From the NCBI RefSeq assembly GCF_947172395.1, contig NC_069095.1, forward strand, positions 8,680,001 to 8,744,000: 64,000 nucleotides of DNA, given 5' to 3'. A program made the translations under genes and the position numbers. The notes below the pieces were generated by a model, which saw only the letters and a list, made by a program, of their open reading frames with translations, was not told where the DNA came from and did no database searches. This DNA comes from Bicyclus anynana (Eukaryota > Arthropoda > Insecta > Lepidoptera > Nymphalidae). Positions 55,241-64,000 of the stretch are shown here, piece by piece. Position 1 is the stretch's first letter. Each line of letters starts with the position of its first letter.

Positions 55241-55929
55241 AAAAAATTGACTATTTTTTTATTGTTTTACTAACGAGGAAACGAGCATGCGAGTCACCAG
55301 ATGTTAAGTGTTCATTCTATAGTGTTTTAGCGTCTTCAACCTCTTAGTAAACTTGGGATTACTATAGGTACGTATACTTTGTGTTGACTTTGTTACTAGT
55401 TTTGGCCTGCGGTTTCACCCATTGTAAAACCAATTCATGAATATAACTTGACAAATCTTCAACACTTTCATTCCCTATCTTTCTTCTAATATAAAGCATG
55501 ATACGCAAAATGACCCCACAAATTGCATAATATTACATCTACATTACGGTATAATTGTCATTATATCAGATAATAACAGTAAAGGGCGCATACAGAGGCA
55601 CATCATTAAAATAAATCCAGTTGGCAGCATTTTTGCAAGTCTTTTATGCACCAAATACAACTAAAAGTGATCCTTATACAGTTCACATTACGAGATATTA
55701 TAGGTAACATACTGGTACTTGAGAGTGATTGATTTAAACTGACAGTTATTGACTGACAGCCGACAATCTGAAGGCCGGCGGCTGGCTGACAGGCTTTAGG
55801 GCTGGACGTGTCAATCTCGTAAATACAAATGGATGTAGCGTTTTATTCGATACTAATAACGAGCATTTATTTCATGTACCCTGTAGATCACATTTTGGAA
55901 GCTAAATATCTGAGAGAAGAGGGAGAATA
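55241..55929. other. Unannotated stretch
   Basis: A GC-rich phrase GAAGGCCGGCGGCTGGCTGA lies at 55,771. Nothing else was recognised. Confidence 0.5.
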
Positions 55930-56107
55930 TCTGAACATACAAAAACGAAAGGTCACTTGTCGTAAATGCCGAAAACCGCTTGACGTAGAAAGATGAAATT
56001 TGGCAGGGAGGAAGTTTATAGTTAGTAGACGTCCGCTAAGAATGGATTTTGTGACAGGGCTGGATTGATGAGGTCTAACTGCGGACAAAGTCGCGGGCGT
56101 ACGCTAG
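55930..56107 (+). mobile_element. HEL-2 Helitron-like element
   Basis: TCTGAACATACAAAAACGAA starts it. It has GAAATTTGGCAGGGAGGAAG and ACGTCCGCTAAGAATGGATT, and ends GTCGCGGGCGTACGCTAG followed by T. Confidence 0.85.
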
Positions 56108-56238
56108 TAGCACGTGATATTTAATTTCTTAAAATGCACACAACAAAAAAGTTGGTGGTGCATGCCCCGGATCGGAACTCTCATTCTGAGAGGAGACTCG
56201 AACTCAGCAGTGAGCCGAATTTGGGTTGATAACGAATT
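56108..56238. mobile_element. SINE-B scrambled remnant
   Basis: 56,108-56,175 is minus-strand SINE-B (CACGTGATATTTAATTTCTT, GGTGCATGCCCCGGATCGG). It is joined at once to plus-strand SINE-B tail sequence (AACTCTCATTCTGAGAGGAG, GCAGTGAGCCGAATTTGGGT, TGATAACGA). The two halves are therefore inverted relative to each other, and the remnant starts right at the end of a HEL-2. Confidence 0.8.
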
Positions 56239-56621
56239 ATAGAATCACCTACATAATAGAATCTCCCGTAGCTTATTAATTGGTTTCATTTTTCAAGCGT
56301 GCATTCCTTAATTTATTCTATGAGTAGTTTAACTTGACGAATGAAATGTGAGTAAAATGACTGCAAATAAAAGAAATTAAAAAATGATAAACATAAAACA
56401 AAAAGCTTGTGTCGGTTTAATTGACTATTAATCAATTTAAAGTCACAAAATGGCGCCATCTGATCCGACACCCGCACTAATTGAGTAATCAATTACTTGT
56501 CCGCAAACGGTAGTTTCATATTGAAACTAGTTTTTGCCGTGTATTCGTAGGCTTAAACAACTTTTTCAAAAGCTTTAACGTTATTATGGTACACAAAAAC
56601 CGTAGTTGTTGTCTAACCCTA
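56239..56621. other. AT-rich stretch, nothing recognised
   Basis: No repeat or credible open frame. Confidence 0.5.
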
Positions 56622-56897
56622 TAGACTACAAGCCCTTGAACAAAAATTACATGTCAAATGAATTATGACATTTATTTTTAATCATCTTTAACAGTATAAC
56701 AAAGCTATACAATTATAATTAGTCGTAATTCATCATTTGTACCTGAGAAATTCCATTCACTCGCGTACTCACCACTGTACCACTCAGAAATGACGGCATA
56801 GTGTTCAGAGTTATTATCTGATATAGTAACAGCCTTCTAAGCATAATTCACGTTGGTTCATTTCACAGGTAATTTTTGTTCAAGGACTTGTAGTCTA
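56622..56897. mobile_element. 276-bp MITE with ~40-bp terminal inverted repeats
   Basis: Both ends read inward TAGACTACAAG(C/T)CCTTGAA and then CAAAAATTAC, with similarity continuing for about 40-44 bp (ATGTCAAATGAA against CTGTGAAATGAA). CTA flanks both ends, giving a 3-bp target duplication as in PIF/Harbinger-type elements. No coding. Confidence 0.88.
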
Positions 56898-57069
56898 CTA
56901 GTGTATCCGATGTTTTATTAGTAAAATTATTGATCAGAAAAACCGCTGGCCTGGAATCGCGTTGCATCATCAAGCCAAGTCTAACCGAGTCATACTGAGA
57001 AAAATCAGCAAAATATCACTATAACCTGCTCAAAAGCTTCGCTAGAGCTGCAGCAAGTTATATGTTAGA

Positions 57070-57250
57070 ATGGACATACAAAGCTGACCTGAAAAAATGG
57101 AACAGAATGGTATCTGAGAGACTGCAAAGAAAAAAACAGAGGTAGACAGATTAAAAGATAGGATGACATCACGGAAACGTACTGCAAAAGACAGGACAGA
57201 GGATTTTTTAGAGGAAGCCTTTTTCGGAAGACAAGCTGAACCAAAATAAT
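57070..57250 (+). mobile_element. Non-LTR reverse-transcriptase C-terminal relic, second lineage
   Basis: Plus-strand pieces WNRMVSERLQRKKQR, DDITETYCKRQDR and EEAFFGRQAEPK follow the order of the RGR–RW..DI–AQDR–EEAFA.RQAE ending known from LINE-encoded endonuclease/reverse transcriptases. It differs from the RTE copies here, which end EAYVQQWTSIG. Frameshifts and stops break it. Confidence 0.6.
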
Positions 57251-57584
57251 GACTGTTTGTCGATATTTAGCAAATTAAAATGTAACCTAGATGTTAAAAC
57301 AACCAAAACAGCAAGGCTTTTGATTTTGCTTTCATTTTTATTTATACAAAGCTGCTCTCAAATTTAGCCAGGCAGAGAGAACAACAGCAATAGAGAAAAC
57401 GACTGTTAACATGTTATAGAGGAATTCTTTTATCCTAAACCAGTGGTCACAAATCCCGGACTCTGCGCGGAGTATTTATCTTCTGCCACACGATAGATTC
57501 GACACCCGTATGGTGAATCCATTGTATGCTAAGATACTCGTCTCAACCTCAACTCAAAGAGTAGAACTGTTGAAGCAATCTATC
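57251..57584. other. Unannotated stretch
   Basis: Nothing recognised. Confidence 0.5.
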
Positions 57585-57745
57585 TATGCGCTTGACTACA
57601 ATCATGCCTGGTTGAAAGCAATGATGTCTAGATTGGAGCGCGCTTACCTAAAAAATTCCTATTTACTCTTGCCCAGAATGTGTACAAATCATAAGTGTTA
57701 GGAAACACAGAAGCCGGAAGGGCATTCCACATCTTTGGTGTTCTT
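57585..57745 (+). mobile_element. SINE-F / LINE-tail fragment
   Basis: CTTGACTACAATCATGCCTG, GAAAGCAATGATGTCTAGAT, GAGCGCGCTTACCTAAAAAA and CCTATTTACTCTTGCC run parallel to the SINE-F insert at 35,554. ACAGAAGCCGGAAGGGCATT follows. Confidence 0.65.
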
Positions 57746-58263
57746 ATTTAGATTATTATTATTTGTCGGACCTGGACTACCATCTGAGAATCCACACGCA
57801 GATCTAAATAATATACATATTAAAGTTTATTGAACAGTAAAAATAAATAAATAATTATCAACTTTGTTGGTATAAGTCGAAGTTCCAAGCAATTCATGTA
57901 GCTTTCCGAATGACCCGATATTTTTACTGTCCGAAATACGCACACAAATTTTTTGCAGCGATAGCATATCTTCGTATTCCACATTAAATTTCTGCGAACG
58001 GGAACCGAGAGAAAACACATAAAATTCCGGCGACGTGGTTTACGGTCACTGGAGATCATAAGTTCACGTCCCATCAGAGTTAGACTTACCTCTAATGCTG
58101 GATTCTATTTTTAGACGCTCCATTTCTTGCATTGTTTATTGGTTGATATTTAGTGTCACTTTGTTGTTGTTGTCACTGAATTATACAGGATTCTATTCGA
58201 ACTAGGCGTGTTTGAAATCCTCGTAGCTTTAACTATTTGATATGTCTTCTGTCCAAATAATAC
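57746..58263. other. Unannotated stretch
   Basis: Two overlapping minus-strand frames (57,820-58,074) have no recognised motif. Confidence 0.5.
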
Positions 58264-58271
58264 CTACCTAA

Positions 58272-58754
58272 CAGTGGCGTAGCGTGCCTTGGAGGGGCCC
58301 TGTATCAAAATTAGTTGGAGACCAAATGAAGGGTAAGGATTTCTCTCAACAGATACAAAAATGGTCGCTTAAAACAAATATGACAGTGACTTAACTTATG
58401 TAGAATGTTACCAACTTTTGGGCGCACGCTTAACCAGGGATAAAAAGAGATTGTTGATTACCTACATTTTACATTTTTTTGTATTCACACGTAAGGGGCC
58501 CCTGTAGTCCGAGGGCCCCGTATCTATACTAATATTATAAAGCTGAAGAGTTTGTTTGTTTGTTTGATCGCGCTAATCTCAGGAACTACTGGTCCGACGT
58601 GAAAAAAAATTCAGTGTTAGATAGCCCATTTATCAAGGAAGGTTATAGGCTATATTTTATCCCCGTAATCCTACGAGAACGGGTACCACGAGAGTTAAAC
58701 CGAGCGGCGTCAGCTAGTCACTGATACGGCTGATACGCGGTAGCTACGCCCCTG
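58272..58754. mobile_element. Non-autonomous hAT element with perfect 8-bp target duplication
   Basis: Ends are CAGTGGCGTAGC (left) and GCTACGCCCCTG (right), a 12-bp inverted repeat with one mismatch. CTACCTAA is duplicated exactly at 58264-58271 and 58755-58762. Without the Helitron inside, the element is 288 bp and has no coding. GGGGCCC-rich motifs (GGAGGGGCCCTG, AGGGGCCCCTG) lie within. Confidence 0.93.
58523..58717 (+). mobile_element. HEL-1 element inside the hAT element
   Basis: TCTATACTAATATTATAAAG to GGCGTCAGCTAG, 195 bp, between A and T. The terminal hairpin is mutated (CACGAGAGTTAAACCGAG). It is younger than its host element. Confidence 0.92.
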
Positions 58755-58762
58755 CTACCTAA

Positions 58763-59390
58763 CCAAAACCATATTCATTGAATGAATTAATCTTTGAATA
58801 GGTAACAAAACCTTTGTTTATTTTGTACTTAAGCATACGTCTAAAACGTTCACGCCTTAAATAATATGAAAACAATGTGGCGTTACATTCTTGAAGATGC
58901 ATAATTTTAAATACTTGCTAATCGCGTCTTGTATGCGCCATCACGAAGTCAAAACTTGGGGCATTAACACTGCGCTTGTGTCCAAACGATAATTATAACT
59001 GTAAATGGAGGACAAGCTTATATTCCGTTAGCATCTATTACGAAAATATTGACGATAAAAAGGGTATTTCGATAATGGTTATCGAAATACCATGCTGCTG
59101 GCCTATTTACTATTTTGGTCTTTCTTATCAAACTATTAAAATAAACATCTAATCAATTGACAAGATGTTATTTATCTGTGTGATATCCACCAGTAAGCAC
59201 CAGATGACGTTTGTTCATATTGGTATCAGTCAACTAGCATAAATCAAAGATAGTGAATTAGTCTGCTGATCCGTGTAATTGACATTTTGCTTAGTACTGT
59301 AAGTTGAAGATTTCCTGGTTTAAATGTATTCAGCAGGTGTACGTACTGACTTAACCTACTCGAATCATTTTCATTTACATGTTTACATGT
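58763..59390. other. Unannotated stretch with a perfect small hairpin
   Basis: GGTATTTCGATAA (59063-59075) and TTATCGAAATACC (59079-59091) pair perfectly around TGG. Nothing else was recognised. Confidence 0.55.
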
Positions 59391-59450
59391 CGTGTAGAAA
59401 CCGAAAGGGGTGAGTCAAGGGCTAACTTGTAAAATATAAAATAAATAATA
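59391..59450 (+). mobile_element. SINE-A remnant with internal deletion
   Basis: GTCGTGTAGAAACCGAAAGG is joined directly to GTGAGTCAAGGGCTAACTTG and a poly-A-like end. About 120 bp of the usual body is missing. Confidence 0.8.
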
Positions 59451-59989
59451 TGCAACACGAGAAAAAAGCGCAATCTTAGCGGCTTTAGTTAGCCACAACT
59501 ACACTAATTTTCGAAAAGTCACATAAGATGAATCTGTAGAAAATCGCACACCATGTCATTTGCATACATACGATTTCACAGGGCAATAAACAACAAGCAT
59601 AATAATTTAACGGCCATAATGCATTGTTGTGGCAAAATAAATATGAGCAGCTTCATAGTGGCTAAATGATCATGAACATTTTATTTGTGCAAATTCCTAG
59701 GAAGCCGGATTACAGTATTGTTTTAACACCTAATTGCGTTGACTGTAACTTGACACACATAGTTCATGTCTTACCCACTAAGTAGCTAATTTGTACGGGT
59801 TAACAATAAGTCCTAAAAGCTATTGTAGTTCTGTAAATCTAGCACTTTTCTCGATTCAATTATTATCCTATCTATTTGGTACAGAGACAACAGAATGGCG
59901 ATAAACTTTAAGTGAAGTAATTCCTAACATAACCTATTCTGCATTTTTCATTGTCAGTTTATTTATTAGTATTTGTGTAGACTCCTTTA
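59451..59989. other. AT-rich stretch, nothing recognised
   Basis: No repeat or credible open frame. Confidence 0.5.
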
Positions 59990-60266
59990 TTTTATTCTTT
60001 ACAAGTTAGCCATTGATTACAATCTCACCTGATGGTAAGTGATGATGCAATCTAAGATGAAATCGGGCTAACTGGTTAGGAGAAGGACGAAAATCCACAC
60101 CCCTTTCGGTTTCTACACGACATCGTACCGGAACGCTAAACGTCTTTGATGGTAGGTTGGTAACTAGCTACGGCCGAAGCCTCCCACCAGCCAGACCTGG
60201 ACCAATCAACCCAGAACATCCGTCTTGTAAATCTACCGCGCATACCACTGCGCCACGGAGGTCGTC
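59990..60266 (-). mobile_element. SINE-A copy, minus strand
   Basis: Reversed tail TTATTCTTTACAAGTTAGCC, body GGTGTGGATTTTCGTCCTTC (minus), and tRNA-like head ending GACGACCTCCGTGGCGCAGT (minus). Two short deletions remove the GATTTAGCG–GTACGTC block and part of the region after GGTCCAGG. Confidence 0.9.
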
Positions 60267-60864
60267 AAATACTCCATAACAGCATTGCTGCATCGACACA
60301 CGGGGGTGTTATGGCAAGCGCAAAGTTCTGTTAGAGGTTGTGACATAGATATTGAAGATCAGCGAGAAGAATGCAAACTGTCTTAATAGAAACTGACCGA
60401 CTATGATCATTTACAGTATCGTCTCTTAACATCAAATGAAAACGCATTACCTACATTGCTAACACACCTGCGTACTTACTTAAATACCTGAGAATTGTTT
60501 TCTGGCGATCAATATGGGACGCAAGCATGAATGGTTAAAAAAATCCTCCTATTATAGTTATTTTAATATCGCATAATGCAAGATTAGCTATCCGAGTAGG
60601 TAAACAAGCCTGAGCCAAGCCGTCTCATTTCGTCAGCGCGTTGGCGGAAGATGGCAATTTTGGCACGGGATCGAACTGCAAACACATTGCACACACAGTC
60701 TGTATGTACCGAGTACCGACGGAACCTCAAATTGCTTACCGAGACGACGTTCATATTTCACAAGCCTTTCGTACTTTTCGGTAACTGTCATGTGTGTTGC
60801 AGTTTTAATGTCAAATTGACTATTTTTAATATTTACGCCAAACGAAACATTATATGTTAAGAAT
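60267..60864. other. Unannotated stretch
   Basis: A CG-richer patch lies at about 60,620-60,780 (GTCAGCGCGTTGGCGGAAG then an ATG at 60,651 with a 69-codon frame). The frame has no known motif and is not called. Confidence 0.4.
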
Positions 60865-61450
60865 TGTTAGGGAACTAATTCTAGTTGACGATACGTTGAT
60901 TAATGTACATATTAATATAGCTAAGAATATAGTCGATGTTAAGTAGGTCTTAGATTACTTAGTTAGGTTTAACCGTATTTCCTAATGTATCTGTAGTTTA
61001 CTAAGTAACTAAGTATAATACATGTATTGTATTGCTTCATAGAATATATATATATTTAGATAATTAGTTATAAGTGCAATTAATGTATATAAATAAATAC
61101 TCAGATATGTAATTTAAGTGTAAAGCATAAATTATGAATCATCTTTACTTTATTACAATACTCTCTATAGCCGCCTATTTGTTAGCTATCATAGTCTATA
61201 TTGCTGTATCTCTCTAATTGTAATATTGTCTCAGTCTAATGTATTTACTGTACTATTCTAATAATATTGCTATCTCACTCTTGAATGTAATGCTTTCTCC
61301 TTTGTAATTCTGTCTCCTTCGCACTGATCATTATAACTGAAATAAAGATAAGGGAATGCGGACGCTTCAAATGCTATATAATTCAGCACCCCAATAATGA
61401 TTCACACACTTCACTCCCGAAGTCTGAAGCGATCGCACCTCTACATAACA
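60865..61450 (+). mobile_element. Probable solo LTR (~586 bp)
   Basis: It begins TGTTAGGGAACT and ends CTACATAACA, giving TG…CA ends with a 5-bp TGTTA/TAACA inverted terminus. AGAAT precedes and ATAAT follows, a 5-bp target duplication with one change. A TATA-like GTATATAAATAAAT is at 61,085 and a polyadenylation signal AATAAA at 61,341, both plus strand. No internal gag or pol was found on either side. The lineage is unassigned; BEL/Pao or Gypsy are possible. Confidence 0.55.
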
Positions 61451-61721
61451 ATAATTACGTGTTTTATTTATACGCGTCTCCCTGTGGTTTGGACCCTCCA
61501 AAATCCTCCACATTATATGTTTAAATTAATCAAGTCAAAGCTTATAACATAATAACTATTTATGTTAATATTTGTATGTATAATTATTAAACCAGAATGG
61601 CTATATGTTCTGTAACAGGAGAATACCTTGCAGAGCCCACTAATGAGTACCTACCTAAAAAGTCCTTATAAGAATCGTCCGTCTCAGAGAACCACGGTGA
61701 TATGCTTAAGGTGTACATCAA
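61451..61721. other. AT-rich stretch, nothing recognised
   Basis: No repeat or credible open frame. Confidence 0.5.
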
Positions 61722-61800
61722 TATCACCATCTTAGCTTATTGGTAGACATCCCATGCTGGACATATGCACTCTGTATACAGCCATCTTGAGTCGACTACG
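61722..61800 (-). mobile_element. Possible RTE tail remnant
   Basis: ATCACCATCTTAGCTTATTG and CCATGCTGGACATATGCACT resemble the reversed RTE tail wording (GACGTCCACTGCTGGACATA). Weak. Confidence 0.35.
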
Positions 61801-61960
61801 CTTTGCACATTGCAAGTATTTTGCATAATTTTTTTACCTGTAAGTATTTTGTTGGATTTTTTGCAATATTTTACTTATCTGTACGAATAATCTCAATATC
61901 AATATCAAAAATCTCAACAGTTTATATTTAATGCATGTAATTGTATAATTGTATAGTATG

Positions 61961-62052
61961 GCTGTTGGGGTTCCAAGGTGCTGGAATGGCGACCCCGCGC
62001 CGAAAAGCGCAGGACATCAAGCTGGTCAATAATGTTGATGATGGATAATGGT
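61961..62052 (+). mobile_element. RTE-type LINE fragment with internal deletion
   Basis: Plus-strand CAAGGTGCTGGAATGGCGAC encodes KVLEWRPRAEKR. It is joined to AGGACATCAAGCTGGTC and then directly to a TGTTGATGATGGATAATGG tail. The PPTRW and EAYVQQW parts are deleted. Confidence 0.75.
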
Positions 62053-62547
62053 GAATACTAATATTCTTCAAGAACATTTTCGTCATTTTTACTAATAATA
62101 CCAGCTCTATGTACGAATATACTATACATAGTTAGTTACACTATGATTCTCAAATTGGACATTTCACGAAAAGTATAGTTCCCTAACAGCCAGCGACATT
62201 TTCACGTTCATTGTACTTGAGATGTAATTGCGGCGACGCTTGCATCCGCGGGCTTTATTGCCCATATCAACTTCGGCTCTGTGCGGATGCAGTTATAAAA
62301 TTATTATTTGCCGCCGTATTAACTGTCAACCCGCCTTTTTATTAGTCGTCGACTCATTGTTGTGTGTTTTAAGTAGGTGATTTAAAATTTTAGCTTGCTT
62401 CAAATGTTTTAATGGTATATTAAACCATTGTGCGAGTAATATCAAACTGATTGATGATGAAAATAAGACTTTATGTTAAACTTGAAAAATTCGATTTGAA
62501 ATTGGTTGAAAATTATTATAGCTGCTAATCTCATTTTTATTGTTCCA
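62053..62547. other. Unannotated stretch with a GC-richer patch
   Basis: 62,200-62,345 is richer in CG and includes GCGGGCTTTATTGCCCATAT. A regulatory element is possible. Confidence 0.4.
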
Positions 62548-62840
62548 TAGTCCACAAGGAACCCTTATACTTTCGTCAGGTCCGTCTGTCCGTCCGTGGT
62601 TTAGCGCAGAGACTATTTCTATAATAATGAATATGTACATTGAAAATGTGAACAAAGTCGTAAAAGAAAATCTTGAAGAATATTTTTTTATGGTACCTAC
62701 CCAGCATGTAAAGTGGGGATAATTTTTTTTTTACTCGTATATCAGGATATCGTTGGATAGGTCTTTAAAAGATATGAGGGGTCTTCTTGCAATACTTTTC
62801 GACTTTAGGGATCTGTTTGTAAAATATTAAGCTTTTAAGA
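62548..62840 (+). repeat. Dispersed repeat fragment (AAGGAACCCTTATACTTTCG…)
   Basis: AAGGAACCCTTATACTTTCG, GTCTGTCCGTCCGTGG and ATATCGTTGGATAGGTCTTT are phrases I know from abundant insect repeats. There is no second copy in the window to set limits. Confidence 0.45.
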
Positions 62841-62994
62841 GCTAATTTTTGTTAGATTTAAGTGTCTCCTCCCTCTACCGGCTAAACGGTTATTTATGGA
62901 TACGTAAAAAAATCACAAAAGTAGGATATAAATGAAATTATAAGGAAATATATAACGGCTATTTAGCATTCGCTATTTAAAGAGTAATAGTCGA

Positions 62995-63028
62995 CCAACT
63001 TAAATAATAGGTACGTTATTTAAGTTGG
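62995..63028. repeat. Small perfect hairpin
   Basis: CCAACTTAAATAA (62995-63007) and TTATTTAAGTTGG (63016-63028) pair perfectly around an 8-nt loop, with TCGA and TCGA just outside. Confidence 0.85.
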
Positions 63029-63266
63029 TAGTCGAAAATTGCATACTAATTCTAGTGATAATTAAAAAGATAAAGTTGTCAGTAAGATAACTCAGAGTTT
63101 ATTAAAACTGTACTGTATTGTATTGAATAATTGTACAGATGTATGAGAAACTGGATCATTGTATCAAGTGGTATGAATTTCCTTTTCCTTGGGACGGCTT
63201 CGTTAAAATTCCATCCTTCGCCACTGGTATCGAAGTGCTACTTTCAAATCTGTCAAAGTCAAAGTT

Positions 63267-63516
63267 TGACGGCCGCGTGGCGCAGTGGGTAGTGACCCTG
63301 CCTTCTGCATCCACGGCCGTGGGTTCGATTCCCACAACTGGAAAATATTTGTGTGATGAGCATGGGTGTTTTCCAGTGTCTGTGTGTATTTATACATTAT
63401 ATAAGTATTTATATGTAGTCTATAATTGTATATCAACTATCTTAGCACCCATAACACAAGCTACTCTGTATGCTTACTTTGGGGCTAGATAGCGATGTAT
63501 TGTTTAAGTATATTTA
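63267..63516 (+). mobile_element. SINE-D copy, near full length
   Basis: tRNA-like head GACGGCCGCGTGGCGCAGTG with A-box, B-box GGGTTCGATTCCC, then TGTGATGAGCATGGGTGTTT, GCACCCATAACACAAGCTAC and TTGGGGCTAGATAGCGATGT. The open frames covering it on both strands are SINE-derived. Confidence 0.88.
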
Positions 63517-63560
63517 AATCGCGAGTCACTCATCTACACCTTGACATTTTTAGGACGACG

Positions 63561-63870
63561 TCTATAGTAGTATAGTATTACTAGAAGTAATACTATATAT
63601 ATAGTATAGTATTACTAGAAGTAATACTATACTACTCCGTCCTATAGTATTATCATCATCATTAAATCAGCCGATGGACGTCCACTGCAGGACAGGCCTT
63701 TTGTAGGGACTTCCAAACATCAAGATACTGAGCCACCTGCATCCAGCGAATCCCTGCGACTCGCTTGATGTCGTCAGTCCACCTGGTGGGGGGTCGATCA
63801 ACACTGCGCTAGCTAGTCCTATACTATAGTACAGTATTACTTCTAGTAATACTATACTATACTATAGGAT
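63561..63870. repeat. Palindrome cluster: three copies of a 27-bp inverted repeat
   Basis: TATAGTATTAC-TAGAA-GTAATACTATA occurs at 63571-63597 and 63605-63631. It occurs again reversed (centre TTCTA, first arm TACAGTATTAC) at 63830-63856. Surrounding TAGTATAG and CTATACTATA runs make the left and right flanks inverted relative to each other. The space between holds an RTE tail. Confidence 0.9.
63648..63811 (-). mobile_element. RTE 3' end within the palindrome cluster
   Basis: ATCATCATCATTAAATCAGC, CGATGGACGTCCACTGCAGG, CATCCAGCGAATCCCTGCGA and CAGTCCACCTGGTGGGGGGT are the reversed, well-preserved RTE 3' end. Confidence 0.85.
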
Positions 63871-63936
63871 TAGCAAGCGCACTACGTCCGAGGGTAGTAT
63901 GGTTTGTAAGCGCAGACCTATTTCATGCAAGTTACG

Positions 63937-64000
63937 TTACGTTATCAACCCATATACGGCTCACTGCTGAGCTCGAATGAGAGGGGTTAGGCCAATAGTC
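63937..64000 (-). mobile_element. SINE-B copy cut by the window edge
   Basis: TATCAACCCATATACGGCTC and GAATGAGAGGGGTTAGGCCA are the reversed SINE-B 3' end. The head lies beyond 64,000. The usual TCTCCTCTCAG block is missing. Confidence 0.9.

Overview
The window looks like gene-poor nuclear DNA from a lepidopteran (moth or butterfly). It is AT-rich, has no long open reading frame, and is densely seeded with repeat families typical of Lepidoptera: tRNA-headed SINEs, short Helitron-like elements that open TCTATACTAATATTATAAAG and close ...GCTAG, 3' remnants of an RTE-type LINE, and hAT-type and palindromic MITEs. The commonest SINE resembles the Metulj SINEs I remember from nymphalid butterflies; that name is recollection, not a search result. 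No bacterial, organellar or CRISPR features were seen. Family labels used here are local. SINE-A has the head CCTCCGTGGCGCAGTGGTAT. SINE-B has the head GAGCCGTGATAGCCCA. SINE-C has the head GCCTCAATAGCTCAACGG. SINE-D has the head GGCCGCGTGGCGCAGTGGG. SINE-E carries TTTCTTACAAGAAAAATC. SINE-F has the tail GATGCCTATTCACTCTTG. HEL-1 ends GCGTCAGCTAG, HEL-2 ends GCGGGCGTCCGCTAG, and HEL-3 starts TCCTACTAATATTATAAACG.

Layout. Positions 1-9 kb hold a MITE, HEL-1 copies, a CpG-rich patch with a possible minus-strand transcription start (about 2,287), a decayed RTE end, a pair of related unclassified repeats (5,130 and 8,482) and an 80-bp minisatellite (6,568). Positions 9-19 kb are mostly unique AT-rich DNA with SINE-A, SINE-B, SINE-C and HEL copies, plus RTE reverse-transcriptase relics near 19 kb. 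Positions 19.7-24.5 kb are a near-identical direct tandem duplication of about 2.4 kb, each unit carrying the same SINE, Helitron and hairpin cargo. Positions 24.7-31.9 kb contain a possible signal-peptide exon (26,618-26,740), a 132-bp tandem duplication, and mosaics of SINE, RTE and HEL. Positions 32-51 kb are long, nearly featureless stretches with scattered repeats, including two RTE C-terminal fragments in opposite orientation (39,027 and 40,058) and a SINE-A inserted in a SINE-B (49.2-49.6 kb). Positions 51-59 kb hold a small hAT MITE, a 1.66-kb inverted-repeat structure filled with Helitrons and a GGGTA minisatellite, a SINE broken by an insertion with target duplication, a 276-bp MITE, and a hAT element with a perfect 8-bp target duplication that carries a Helitron inside it. 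Positions 59-64 kb hold a probable solo LTR, more SINE and RTE pieces, and three copies of a 27-bp palindrome around an RTE insert.

Genes. I find no complete protein-coding gene and no convincing functional tRNA. The best coding candidate is one 41-codon first-exon-like segment with a signal-peptide-like N-terminus and a splice donor. The most promoter-like sequence is the CpG-rich block at 2.29-2.55 kb with a leader reading leftwards out of the window. Both are unproven. The rest is best read as intergenic or long-intron DNA whose structure is the record of nested transposition. The RTE and SINE-B copies share a (TGA)n-type 3' tail, which suggests that the RTE machinery moved SINE-B.
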